Assembly (NCBI RefSeq): GCF_000378405.1
Contig: NZ_KB899636.1
Coordinates: forward strand, 1,902,930-1,944,494
DNA length: 41,565 bases
Direction: 5' to 3'
DNA from: Succinimonas amylolytica DSM 2873
Lineage (GTDB): Bacteria; Pseudomonadota; Gammaproteobacteria; Enterobacterales; Succinivibrionaceae
Shown here: piece after piece, positions 7,359-15,997 of the stretch
Numbering within the stretch: the stretch's first letter is position 1
Layout: every line of letters begins with the position of its first letter
The notes under the pieces: generated by a model
Databases searched by the model: none
The model's input: only the letters and a program-made list of their open reading frames with translations
What the model was told of the DNA's origin: nothing
Made by a program: the position numbers and the translations under genes

Positions 7359-9035
7359 TTATTTCAGAGTCTGCCGCACGGTCTCGTAAATCTCCCCGTT
7401 AAGACCATAAGGGTTAATGCCGCGCTTGGCTTTGGGCTTCTTATAATTCTTGTTTTTGGAAACAAGCTTATAGAGCTTCTTTCCGTCCCATTTTGAGGCG
7501 TCAGCCCCCTTGGACCAGCAGGCACAGGAGAGCTTTTCCATCTCCTCCTTGACCCCGGGATTGTTGTAGAAGGGGAGTCCGGAAAGGCCGACTATAGTCT
7601 TTTCCGGCCAGCGCTTCTGAGCCCATTCAATGATGGCGGTACGGCATTTTATAGGATCATCCTTCTTCCAGGATCCGGCGAAGGCTCTCCAGTATCCCAT
7701 GTAGTCAACACGCTGATGCAGCCAGCCGTAGATGCCATATCTTCTGCGGTACATGAGTATGCTGTAAATTATGAAGATAATGAACAGGATTCCGGCCACA
7801 ATTGCTGCAAACACCTTGTAGGCAGTTTTGGGATCGCGGGGGATGTAATCGCTGAAACTGAAGCCGTTGATATCATAGGTGGTTCCGAGAACGACAATGC
7901 TGTTGACCTTGCCGTCATTGGGGTTCTTCCATTCGATAACGCTCTGGTCTGCCACAAACTTGGTGTGGTTGCGCAGGGGAACGAACACCTGCTTGACAAC
8001 TCTGGTGGATTTGAGCTGCTTGTTGCGCATGAGCTGTTCCGTTTCGGTGGTAACATCCTCATAGTACTCAAAGTCCATCTCGTTGAAATCCGGTACCGGA
8101 ACCCGAGGCAGCTGGGAAAGGCTGTTGTTGGTGGCAATATAGGTAATGGTTCTGGTGATGGGGTCACCTACATGAATGTTTTCATCAACAGGATTCCACT
8201 TAACAGAAATGCTCAGATTGTCGGAGACAATGAGATTTTCCGGATTCGGTCCCACGGTGATGGTAACATCCTTGGCCTTCTGCATGAACTGGCTTTCCCC
8301 GTTCCCTGACAGAACATTGCCGCTGATAGAGGGGCCCTGAATGGTAATCTGGCCTTCCTTGGTAAATACCGCCTTGTATTCGCGGATGGTGGTCTTGTAG
8401 AACCGGTTTCCGGCGCTGGCCCGGCTGACGGTTCTCTCGGCAAACAGCTCAAAATGCACACCGGCTCCCTTAGGGGGAGTGTAGGTGGTGATTTTGACCT
8501 GCGGCAGATTGTCCACTTCTACGCGGTACATGGCCAGCTGGTTTTTTATGGGGTTCTGAGCCCTGAGCTGCGCTTTGATATAATTCTTGGCGCGAATGCC
8601 CTCAACCTGCTTTACCTTGAGGTCAAACTTGGGAGTGCTGAGATCCGAGGTATTGCCAACGGGCATGGGAGGGATCTTTATGAGACCGGCCCGGTTCGGC
8701 ACCAGCGGTATTACCCAGGTATGGGTGTACTCATTGGTGCTGGAAAACACCACGTTGCCGACTGTAAAGTCCTTATTAAGCACTGTGTAGTTGAGATCCC
8801 CGGCGGATATCGGCCGCGGAGTTGTCAAAGCGATATACAGCTTGAATCCGGTACCGTCGTGGAACAGCACGGTCTTGTCGGTACTGATTTTGAAGGAGCT
8901 TTTCGTCGGAGCTGCAGCCGGCGCTGCGCCCGTCTGGTCGGCATTTTCTGCCGCATGCACCGCATCCAAAGCTCCCAGTCCCGAGAGACCGAGCAGAGCA
9001 AGGAGCATTACAGAAAAAAACTTACTGACTACCAT
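7359..9035 (-). CDS. batD: BatD-like membrane protein
   Basis: BatD proteins are large periplasm-facing proteins encoded with the von Willebrand A proteins BatA and BatB; the set was first linked to aerotolerance. This 558-residue protein starts with a signal peptide (VSKFFSVMLLALLGLSGLGALDAVHA). A long beta-rich region follows from about residue 45 to 400, then one strong membrane helix near 405-428 (VFAAIVAGILFIIFIIYSIL) and a cytoplasmic tail of about 130 residues rich in Lys and Trp. The position as last gene, after batA and batB, supports the call. Its start overlaps the end of the batB/C gene by seven bases, which suggests translational coupling. The molecular role of the family is not established. 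Confidence 0.85.
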   Translation of the reverse strand: MVVSKFFSVMLLALLGLSGLGALDAVHAAENADQTGAAPAAAPTKSSFKISTDKTVLFHDGTGFKLYIALTTPRPISAGDLNYTVLNKDFTVGNVVFSSTNEYTHTWVIPLVPNRAGLIKIPPMPVGNTSDLSTPKFDLKVKQVEGIRAKNYIKAQLRAQNPIKNQLAMYRVEVDNLPQVKITTYTPPKGAGVHFELFAERTVSRASAGNRFYKTTIREYKAVFTKEGQITIQGPSISGNVLSGNGESQFMQKAKDVTITVGPNPENLIVSDNLSISVKWNPVDENIHVGDPITRTITYIATNNSLSQLPRVPVPDFNEMDFEYYEDVTTETEQLMRNKQLKSTRVVKQVFVPLRNHTKFVADQSVIEWKNPNDGKVNSIVVLGTTYDINGFSFSDYIPRDPKTAYKVFAAIVAGILFIIFIIYSILMYRRRYGIYGWLHQRVDYMGYWRAFAGSWKKDDPIKCRTAIIEWAQKRWPEKTIVGLSGLPFYNNPGVKEEMEKLSCACWSKGADASKWDGKKLYKLVSKNKNYKKPKAKRGINPYGLNGEIYETVRQTLK

Positions 9036-10729
9036 AGCTGTTCCAAATTACCTCTTGCTTGTTTCTTTTTCTGCTGAAGAATGAACCGTTTCTGTAACAG
9101 ACTGCCGCGTTCGCCCGGATCGATCATCACGGTGCTGGCTTCTGTGTTGACAGTATTCAGAGACTGAGCCGAGCTTTCGTCGATAACGCTTACCTGACGG
9201 CTTTTGCTGATCTCGTCCAGCTTCCTGAGATACTCGACAATAACGGTCTTGTTCATGCTGGCCTCGGAGTGATCCGGATTAAGCTCCAGAGCCTGTTCGT
9301 AAGCCAGAATCGCATCCTTGAGAGCTCCGGGGGTATTCATATGGGCAAAGCAGTTCCCGATATTGTATTTTGCTTCGGCATCGTTCCCAAGACTCTGGTA
9401 TTCCTGCAGGGCCTTGTCATAGCGCCCGATGCGGTACCAGGCATTGCCGCGCCACATATGATCCTTCAGATAGAACAGAGCCTTTTCATACTGGCGGTCC
9501 TTGTACAGGAGATAGCCGTACTCGTTAGGATGCTTCTCGCCTTCCTCCTCGGTCATTTCAGTGACGTCAGCCAGTGCCGGGGTCGGGGTGAGCAGAGTGG
9601 CGGTTCCCACCATGAAGGCAAACAGCAGCGCAAAGAAGTAGTTGCGAACAAATCCGAATACGGAAAGCAGGGAAACCAGCAGGAAGATGTAGCCGATATC
9701 CTTGTTCTGGTACTTGCTCTTGGCAGTCTGCTGATACTTCGGGTGTTCGTAGCTGTACATCTGTTCCAGGTGCGGAGCCTCATCGTTGAACTCGTAGTAG
9801 ATCTTGGCGCCGGAGCGCTTGGCAACCTCGTCAATGAGCTCGGTGTGCAGTCTTGCCATTACGGTTTCGCCGTTGCTGTCATGCATGAGCTCTCCTCTGA
9901 AGCGCACGGGCTTCCCGGTCGGGGTTCCGATGGCATAGATGTATACCGGATACTTGCAGCGCTGAATGAAATCCGATACCGCTATGAGCTCGTTTTCATC
10001 CTTGATGTCGTCGGTAACGAGCAGAATGTTGCCCGGGGTGTCCTGGCTGTTATTGAGAGCCTTCTGGGACTCCTGCTCGCGGTCAAGAACCTTTTCGGCC
10101 ATCTCGAGAGCCTGAAGAGGATCAGATCCGAGAGTGGGCATGATCTCCGGGCTCATTTCCTGCAGAGAAAAGAGCAGGGTCGAGGTGTCGTCGGTCAGAG
10201 GCGTTACCACATAGGTATTGCTGGTAAAGCCCATAATCGATATCCGGCGGTGCTGCTTCGAAGCATTCAGAAGCTCGATCAGACTGAAACGGGCTCTCTG
10301 GAAGCGGCTGGGCTTAAGATCTGCCGCCATCATTGACGGAGAGGAATCAATAAGCCACACCCAGTTTTCGTCGGTCTGGAAGAGCTCGCTTTTCTGTTTA
10401 ATAGCAGGACCGGACAGGGCGATCACTGCGGAAATATACGGAATGAGAAGCCAGCCGTATTTCTTCCAGAGCTTGGGCTTGGCGATCAGATCCTTTCTTT
10501 CCTGTTCGGTAATTTTTTGAACTCCGGGACGGGCATCTTCAACTTCGTCCTCAGATTCTGCATCAGCCTCATTGAGCTGGACGCGTTTCTTGGGAATAAG
10601 GAAATTAATGATGTCTTCCTTTATGAAGCTCTGCAGCTTGTAATTCTTGGCAAAATCTACATAGATGAATATCAGCGGCAGGAGCAGGGCGCCCAGCATT
10701 ACCGGACGCAGCAAAGTAAAATCAACCAT
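9029..10729 (-). CDS. batB: BatB-BatC fusion (vWA plus TPR membrane protein)
   Basis: This 566-residue protein joins a BatB-type von Willebrand A domain to a BatC-type TPR tail. A membrane helix near 8-25 and another near 92-110 precede the vWA domain. The metal-ion motif is DSSPS (Asp128, Ser130, Ser132) and is intact. One or two helices near 345-390 follow, then TPR units from about 400 to 490, with the conserved FYLKDHMWRGNAWYRIGRYD and AILAYEQALELNPDHSEA segments. In many bacteria batB and batC are separate genes. The start has a strong AAGGAG. It overlaps batA by eight bases and batD by seven. It probably forms a membrane complex with BatA that the MoxR ATPase remodels (inference from family). 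Confidence 0.88.
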   Translation of the reverse strand: MVDFTLLRPVMLGALLLPLIFIYVDFAKNYKLQSFIKEDIINFLIPKKRVQLNEADAESEDEVEDARPGVQKITEQERKDLIAKPKLWKKYGWLLIPYISAVIALSGPAIKQKSELFQTDENWVWLIDSSPSMMAADLKPSRFQRARFSLIELLNASKQHRRISIMGFTSNTYVVTPLTDDTSTLLFSLQEMSPEIMPTLGSDPLQALEMAEKVLDREQESQKALNNSQDTPGNILLVTDDIKDENELIAVSDFIQRCKYPVYIYAIGTPTGKPVRFRGELMHDSNGETVMARLHTELIDEVAKRSGAKIYYEFNDEAPHLEQMYSYEHPKYQQTAKSKYQNKDIGYIFLLVSLLSVFGFVRNYFFALLFAFMVGTATLLTPTPALADVTEMTEEEGEKHPNEYGYLLYKDRQYEKALFYLKDHMWRGNAWYRIGRYDKALQEYQSLGNDAEAKYNIGNCFAHMNTPGALKDAILAYEQALELNPDHSEASMNKTVIVEYLRKLDEISKSRQVSVIDESSAQSLNTVNTEASTVMIDPGERGSLLQKRFILQQKKKQARGNLEQLW

Positions 10730-11708
10730 TGATTCTCCTTACTTGTATAGCTGTTGCCAAAGCCAGAATGAGGGAAATAATTAAAGGATAAAAATACAGC
10801 TCCCTTTCAGGCTGGAACGACTCGGCATCCGATTCTGTGGCTTCCAGGAAGTTGATCTCCTGATAGCGGCCGTGAAGGGATCTGCTGTCCCGGGCTCTGT
10901 AATAGGCTCCGTGAGTCGTTTCCGCAATTTTCTTGAGAGTTTCCTCGTCAAGCTCCGCGCTGGTATCATGGCTGTCAAGCCCCCGGTCGTCGGCAGAGAA
11001 AACGCCGCCGCCAAAACCGATGGTGTAAATCTTCATATCCTTGTCGCGGGCGATGGAGGCCGCTTCCAAAGGCTGAATGCCTTCAGCGGTGTTGCGTCCG
11101 TCGGAGAGAAGAATCATGATCTTCTGATTGGTGCCGGCCTCCTCAAAGCGTTCCACGGCAAGATTAATGGCATCGCCGATATTGGTCAGCTGTCCGGCCA
11201 TGCTGGCATCAATTTCGTCCACCAGCTCTAAAAGAGATTTTTTATCGAAGGTCAGAGGTGACAGCACGTAGGCATGATCCGCAAACAGGATGACTCCCAT
11301 ACGGTCATTGAATTTGCCGTCCCGGTTTTCAATAAATTCCTTGAGCTGCTTCTTCACTACCTGAAAGCGCGAAATCGGCTTGTTGCTGGCATCATACATG
11401 TCCTGAATTTCCATGGAGTCGGAAATATCAACGGCCAGCATGATGTCACGGTGCGGCCGGTTGATGACTATCATGGTGTCAAGGTAATAGGGGCGCATTA
11501 TTGCCAGTATCAGAAAAAACCAGGCAGCCATGCCCAGCCCGAACAGGAAATAAACCTTGTTCTTGGGTTCATGCGGCAGATAATGCGGCAGCGAGGTAAT
11601 GTAGATAAACTCGTTTTTCTTGCTCTTGCCCGGAAGAACTCTGATGATCAGGGGAAGAAAAACCAGAAGGATCATCCAGAACCAATGGAATCCTACCTGA
11701 GTACCCAT
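10722..11708 (-). CDS. batA: BatA-like von Willebrand A membrane protein
   Basis: This BatA-type protein has an N-terminal membrane helix (about residues 8-24), a second near 54-72, a cytoplasm- or periplasm-facing vWA domain, and a final helix near the C-terminus (LYFYPLIISLILALATAIQV). The metal-ion-dependent adhesion motif DISDS (Asp94, Ser96, Ser98) is intact, and MILLSDGRNT supplies the conserved downstream Asp. The ATG at 11708 follows AAGGAG and gives 328 residues; the frame continues ten codons upstream, but that part lies inside the DUF4381 gene. The coding overlap with that gene is 16 bases. Partners are the BatB/C fusion and BatD encoded downstream. Confidence 0.9.
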   Translation of the reverse strand: MGTQVGFHWFWMILLVFLPLIIRVLPGKSKKNEFIYITSLPHYLPHEPKNKVYFLFGLGMAAWFFLILAIMRPYYLDTMIVINRPHRDIMLAVDISDSMEIQDMYDASNKPISRFQVVKKQLKEFIENRDGKFNDRMGVILFADHAYVLSPLTFDKKSLLELVDEIDASMAGQLTNIGDAINLAVERFEEAGTNQKIMILLSDGRNTAEGIQPLEAASIARDKDMKIYTIGFGGGVFSADDRGLDSHDTSAELDEETLKKIAETTHGAYYRARDSRSLHGRYQEINFLEATESDAESFQPERELYFYPLIISLILALATAIQVRRING

Positions 11709-12337
11709 AGTCTTCTCCTTAGGTTTGCAAAGAGCCATTTCTTACACTGAGAAACAAGCATTTTCTTTTCTTTATCGTTAATGCCGATGTTGTGATAATC
11801 GTAAATTACCTGATTCCAGGCGGTGGTAAAAAGCTCAAAGCTGGTACCGTTGCCGCCTTTGACATGGCTGTTATTGGCAGTGGACTGTTCGCGTCCGGAG
11901 GTTCTCGAGGCCTGATACAGGGTGGCTACCTTTTCAAACTCCGAATCACGGATCTGCTGCTCCATATACTTGCTGCCGGACTTGAAGGAGTTAAGAGCTC
12001 CGTTGGAGATTATGTCCTTCTGTACCGGTACGGAATCCGGACGATCCAGAAACTCAAGCCACTTTTCACCGCAAAGACCGGCAATGCGATCGCGAGGGTA
12101 CATAATAAGGGCAGTTTCCTTCAGCCAGTAGTTTATGAGAGGAACAAAGGCCTCGCTTTTTATGTCAATCTTGCGAAGGCGCAGATAAGCCGCAAAGAGC
12201 GGGAAGAGACGGTACAGCACATAAAAAATCATGCCGGCCACAACAATTCCCAGGATAACCCAAAGCCACCAGACGCTGTAGTCCGACGGAGGCACACCCT
12301 CGTGAATATCCCTCAGAAGTGAATAGTCAAATTCCAT
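11693..12337 (-). CDS. DUF4381 membrane protein of the Bat operon
   Basis: This 214-residue protein has one membrane helix near residues 24-45 (WWLWVILGIVVAGMIFYVLYRLF) and a cytoplasmic helical remainder. The N-terminal LLRDIHEGVPPSDYSVWWLW fits the DUF4381 family, which occurs between DUF58 and vWA genes in MoxR operons. Its start codon directly follows the stop of the DUF58 gene, with AGGTGAA as ribosome binding site inside that gene. Function is not known; its place suggests an anchor or assembly factor for the vWA proteins. Confidence 0.8.
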   Translation of the reverse strand: MEFDYSLLRDIHEGVPPSDYSVWWLWVILGIVVAGMIFYVLYRLFPLFAAYLRLRKIDIKSEAFVPLINYWLKETALIMYPRDRIAGLCGEKWLEFLDRPDSVPVQKDIISNGALNSFKSGSKYMEQQIRDSEFEKVATLYQASRTSGREQSTANNSHVKGGNGTSFELFTTAWNQVIYDYHNIGINDKEKKMLVSQCKKWLFANLRRRLWVLR

Positions 12338-13252
12338 TTACTTCACCTCGTTTTCGCTGTCGCTAGTGTCCTGCTCTTCTCTCTTTCCCAGCAGCGGGTC
12401 TGAAACATCTATGCAAATGTTTTTCTGAGAAGCTTCGGTAAGCATGCGGTTAATATTGTGTATGCGGTGGACTCCGATACGCCGGTAGTTGTCAACAAAA
12501 TCCTTGTTGAGAGAGCTGATGAAGCCCTGATTGTTTCCGGTGTTGATGCCCACGGTACCCTTGCCGTCAATTTCCATTTCCAGCTTGTCATATATCTGAT
12601 AGGTTCTCACAATGTGAGACTTGTTGAGTCTTCTCAGATACAGCCAGGCATTGTCGTTCAGACGGTAGAAGTCGCTGATTATGTGAAAGACGCTTCCCGG
12701 GCGGGCGTGGTTTACAAAAATTTCCAGTCCGTTGCTTATGGAGTAATCAAAATTCTGGCGTCTCAGCCCGATTTGGTATGCTTCGTATACCTTGCGAATC
12801 CAGGCTAGCATGTCGCCGCGCATTCCGCCAGGCTTGTGTCGTATCGGAGTGTCACCGAGAATTATCATCCCGCCAACCTTGTCCTTCATGTCAAAAGCCT
12901 GCCAGGCGCAGGATGCTGCGATCAGCGATCCGAAGCGAGCCTTCAGCTGTCCCTGAGATCCGAAATACATGGCCGGATCCAGATCCAGAATAATGTATAC
13001 GTTACGATCGCGCTCTTCTCTGAAGAGCTTGGTAAAGGTTTTTCCGGTGCGGGCAGTTATTCTCCAGTCTATGGTTCTGATATCGTCGCCCGGCTGATAG
13101 GAACGAACCTCAGAGAATTCCATTCCTCTGCCGCGGCTGTTTGCTCTCAGGAGACCATAGCGCTGACTCGCAACCATGATGTTGGGTAATAGCTGTGACA
13201 AAGGAGGAACCAGCATCAGTTCCTCAAATTTAAGCTCAATCCCGTTTGGCAT
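12338..13252 (-). CDS. DUF58 protein of the MoxR/Bat operon
   Basis: This 304-residue soluble protein has the DUF58 signature GMEFSEVRSYQPGDDIRTID followed by WRITARTGKTFTKLFREE (about residues 43-80). The second half looks like a vWA-type fold without a full metal motif (VYIILDLDPAMYF reads DLDPA where vWA has DxSxS). DUF58 proteins are regularly encoded directly after moxR and are thought to be partners of the ATPase. The start at 13252 has AAGGA at a good distance. A 102-base spacer with a hairpin separates it from moxR. Confidence 0.88.
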   Translation of the reverse strand: MPNGIELKFEELMLVPPLSQLLPNIMVASQRYGLLRANSRGRGMEFSEVRSYQPGDDIRTIDWRITARTGKTFTKLFREERDRNVYIILDLDPAMYFGSQGQLKARFGSLIAASCAWQAFDMKDKVGGMIILGDTPIRHKPGGMRGDMLAWIRKVYEAYQIGLRRQNFDYSISNGLEIFVNHARPGSVFHIISDFYRLNDNAWLYLRRLNKSHIVRTYQIYDKLEMEIDGKGTVGINTGNNQGFISSLNKDFVDNYRRIGVHRIHNINRMLTEASQKNICIDVSDPLLGKREEQDTSDSENEVK

Positions 13253-13312
13253 TGTTTAATCCTTCTGGTGCATAACGGTTTGTCACGAAAAATGCTGTTT
13301 GATACAAAGAGA

Positions 13313-13332
13313 AGCAGAGTGTTGCCTCTGCT
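13313..13332 (-). other. Hairpin between moxR and the DUF58 gene
   Basis: AGCAGAG and CTCTGCT form a perfect 7-base stem with a six-base loop, and on the minus strand it is followed by TCTCTTTG. It could reduce read-through from moxR into the rest of the operon, or protect the mRNA end. The T run is too poor for a confident terminator. Confidence 0.35.
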
Positions 13333-13354
13333 CCTCTGGTCTTTATACCGATCC

Positions 13355-14314
13355 TCAGGCTACCACTACCTTCTTGGTAAGGAGCTCGATGACTCGGTTG
13401 GCATCCACGCGGTCAGCTTCCGCTTCCATTGTCAGGAACATACGATGTCTGAATACCGGATAGACGCAGTACTGAATATCTTCAGGTGCTACATAGCTCC
13501 GGCTGTCAAGCCAGGCGTTAACCCGGGCACAGTTAGCCAATGCCATGGTGGCACGAGGAGATACACCGCAGGCAATCCATCTGGCCAGATCAGTGGAATC
13601 GTAGCTGTACGGACGACGGGTAGCCATAGTCAGATTGATGATGTAGCTTTCCAGAATATCCGGCAGAGTTACCTCAAGAACCTCTCTTCTGGCCGCGAAC
13701 AGCTCGTTCTGGGTCAGTGAAGGCGGCTCCTCGCGGGCTGCGTTTCTGGATTCAAGATGGTTCAGTCTGAGAATCTGCAGCTCGGTACCCTGATCCGGAT
13801 AGTTAAGCTCCAGCTTAAGCATGAAACGGTCAAGCTGAGCTTCGGGGAGCGGGTAGGTGCCTTCCTGTTCCAGAGGGTTCTGGGTAGCCATTACCAAGAA
13901 CAGATCGGGAAGCCGGTAAGTCATCTTGCCGATGGTAATCTGTCTTTCAGCCATCGCTTCCAGAAGTGCCGACTGCACCTTTGCCGGTGAACGGTTGATT
14001 TCGTCCGCCAGGAGCAGGTGGTGGAACAGAGGACCAGGCTGGAATACGAAAGTACCATCCTGAGGCCGATATATATCTGTACCGGTAAGGTCGGCAGGCA
14101 GAAGATCCGGTGTGAACTGAATACGGTGAAAGCGACCTTCGATGCATTCGGCCAGGAGCTTGATGGCACGGGTCTTTGCCAGTCCGGGAGGTCCTTCTAC
14201 AAGAATGTGGCCATCAGCGAGCAGCGCTGTAAGCAGTCCGTCTACCAGCTCTGGCTGGCCGACGATGTTGCGGTTCATATACTCGCGAACCTTTAACACA
14301 GCTTCATTAGACAT
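13355..14314 (-). CDS. moxR: MoxR-family AAA+ ATPase
   Basis: MoxR ATPases act as chaperones that assemble or activate vWA-domain complexes. This 319-residue protein has Walker A GPPGLAKTR (about 41-49), Walker B LLLADEINRSP with Asp104 and Glu105, sensor 1 MATQNPLEQEGTYPLPEAQLDRF, and the lid region ending in YCVYPVFRHRM. The ATG at 14314 is preceded by AAGGA; a start further upstream has no ribosome binding site. It is the first gene of the operon, so the promoter should lie in 14315-14698. Downstream genes encode its presumed substrates BatA and BatB/C. Confidence 0.95.
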   Translation of the reverse strand: MSNEAVLKVREYMNRNIVGQPELVDGLLTALLADGHILVEGPPGLAKTRAIKLLAECIEGRFHRIQFTPDLLPADLTGTDIYRPQDGTFVFQPGPLFHHLLLADEINRSPAKVQSALLEAMAERQITIGKMTYRLPDLFLVMATQNPLEQEGTYPLPEAQLDRFMLKLELNYPDQGTELQILRLNHLESRNAAREEPPSLTQNELFAARREVLEVTLPDILESYIINLTMATRRPYSYDSTDLARWIACGVSPRATMALANCARVNAWLDSRSYVAPEDIQYCVYPVFRHRMFLTMEAEADRVDANRVIELLTKKVVVA

Positions 14315-14698
14315 GAAAATAAAATCCTTTTTTCTTATCTGCGGCATATACCGCCAGAATCAATATCGGGAATCCGTCCGGATTCGCCTCAATATAGCAG
14401 CCGCGGCATCTTCACCTCTGTTCTGCTTCCTGAAAATTACTCGCCTTAACAGGAAAACGGCAGGGGGCAGACTGAAAAGTCCGTCGGTGCTCAGATCTGT
14501 TTTAAGATAATGGAAAAATTGCGAGTCTGTTAATTTTTTCGCTCAGCAGGCTTTCAAAATTGGTCTTGTATCACTTTTTAGGACTTTTTGATACTCTGCC
14601 GGCAGGGAAGCTGGTGTATTTTTGTACAGGGCGATTTTTTTCGGCTGAACCGGCTGAAAAGGATTCTTTTGTTGTGATTTTCAGGGGGGACTGTACAG
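14315..14698. other. Divergent intergenic region between moxR and sixA
   Basis: These 384 bases should hold the promoters of both moxR and sixA. No hexamer pair was convincing, and no gene or RNA is seen. Confidence 0.4.
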
Positions 14699-15175
14699 AT
14701 GAATGCCAGAGATGCTGTTGCCGGGGGCGGATTGGTAATTCTGATGCGTCATGGTGATTATTCAGTTACTGCTGACGGCCGCAAGGGGCTTAATGCTGCC
14801 GGAATTGCCGCGGCTGAACGTTCGGCGCGCTTTATAAGCGAGGAACTCGGGATTACCGGGGTTTCCGCGCTGTTTTCCAGTGATGCGGAGCGGGCCTGTG
14901 AGACTGCCGAGATTGTAGGACGGCATTTAAAGTATGAGGAAAGAATTCAGGATGTGGCTCTCAGGCCGGGGGGATCCGGAATTGCCGAGCTTGTTTTCAG
15001 CGAGTACTGCGAAAAAAGAGTGATAATCGTAACTCATATACCGGTAATTGAGACTCAGTATGCAGCATTCCTGGGCCGAAATGCCTTTTTTGAGTTTCGT
15101 CCGGCTGCGCTGACAGTATTAAAGTATATTCCTGGAAAGTTATGCTATGAACAGATAGCTTCATTCCCTGAGTGA
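14699..15175 (+). CDS. sixA: SixA-like phosphohistidine phosphatase
   Basis: This 158-residue histidine phosphatase has the RHG catalytic motif (LMRHGDYS, near residues 16-22), the SSDAERACETAEI segment with the second Arg, and the second His in VTHIPVIE. SixA removes phosphate from histidine of phosphorelay or phosphotransferase proteins such as ArcB and NPr. The length fits the family. The ATG at 14699 follows GGGGGA. It stands alone between a long leader and a terminator. Other small histidine phosphatases cannot be excluded. Confidence 0.85.
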   Translation: MNARDAVAGGGLVILMRHGDYSVTADGRKGLNAAGIAAAERSARFISEELGITGVSALFSSDAERACETAEIVGRHLKYEERIQDVALRPGGSGIAELVFSEYCEKRVIIVTHIPVIETQYAAFLGRNAFFEFRPAALTVLKYIPGKLCYEQIASFPE

Positions 15176-15206
15176 GTTCAGATAAAACCGGGGCCGGGAG
15201 GTTCTA

Positions 15207-15240
15207 AGAGCCCGGGAAAACGCTCCGGGGCTTTCTTTAT
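15207..15240 (+). terminator. Probable terminator of sixA
   Basis: AGCCCGG pairs with CCGGGGCT (one bulge) around a nine-base loop, followed by TTCTTTATT. It lies about 30 bases after the sixA stop. Confidence 0.6.
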
Positions 15241-15555
15241 TGGTTTCCCGGGGCGGCTTTCTGGGGGCTGGTGCCGGTGTTCCCGTGGCGGGAGTCGGAT
15301 TTCTGAGGACTCTGCGGTTTCGCTTCTTTTTTCAGGAGAGTGTTTTTATGTGGAGCGGATCAGGTATTTGAACATTGCCGGGCGGCTTTTTCCTGTTAAT
15401 CAGCCAGGTTCTCTTTTTTTTTCACTGGCACGGGGTATGATGTAAAACGGGTTCAGGGAAGAACCCGCCGATGGTCCAGGAGTTCAGGGCTGGCTGCAGT
15501 CTCGGTTTTTTTGAGAGGATTTTTTCTTTTGCGGATAACAGGAAAACAATCGCCT
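15241..15555 (+). other. Intergenic region after sixA
   Basis: No supported gene is seen in these 315 bases. The sequence is mixed GC-rich and T-rich and should contain the promoter of the small gene at 15556. Confidence 0.35.
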
Positions 15556-15762
15556 ATGCTCCGGGTATTCAAAAAATTCACGCCGGTTCTTATTGCCAGG
15601 CATGTCAGGACCTTTTACAGGGGACAGTTTTCAGTACAGGGTGTCGGAACCTACGAGTTCGACAGGGGCGGGGTGATGCCCCCCAGAGATGCCGACAAGA
15701 GATCTCTGGCCATAGTATCCGAAATAAACAGAGAGATTCAGCGCTGCAAGGGAGCTGCCTGA
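15556..15762 (+). CDS. Small basic protein of unknown function
   Basis: This 68-residue frame starts MLRVFKKFTPVLIARHVRTF, is strongly basic in its first half and ends SEINREIQRCKGAA. The middle (GTYEFDRGGVMPPRDADKR) looks protein-like rather than random, and AGGAAAA lies upstream of the ATG. The frame is open 15 codons further upstream. I do not recognise the family. It has no membrane segment or signal peptide. It stands alone between sixA and prmB. Confidence 0.55.
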   Translation: MLRVFKKFTPVLIARHVRTFYRGQFSVQGVGTYEFDRGGVMPPRDADKRSLAIVSEINREIQRCKGAA

Positions 15763-15926
15763 ACTGATATTTCCTTCTCTGATATCATTTTTTTTCTGCA
15801 GGGATGCTGTGTTCCTGCTTTTTTGTCCGTTTCTTTTTCTGCATTCTTTCCCGGATTGCCGGTCTTTGGTCACAAAATATTCATCTGAAATCCTCAAACG
15901 CTGTTTTTTCTACGGCGGACGCATTA

Positions 15927-15955
15927 TTGACGCTATAATTCAGGGAAAATATAGG
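15927..15955 (+). promoter_or_regulatory. Candidate promoter of prmB-aroC
   Basis: TTGACG (15927-15932) and TATAGG (15950-15955) are 17 bases apart, about 42 bases before the prmB start. A TATAAT at 15935-15940 is an alternative -10 with a weaker -35. Confidence 0.45.
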
Positions 15956-15997
15956 TAATATGGCGTAAGACGCTTTGTTTTGTTAGGGCATACCACC

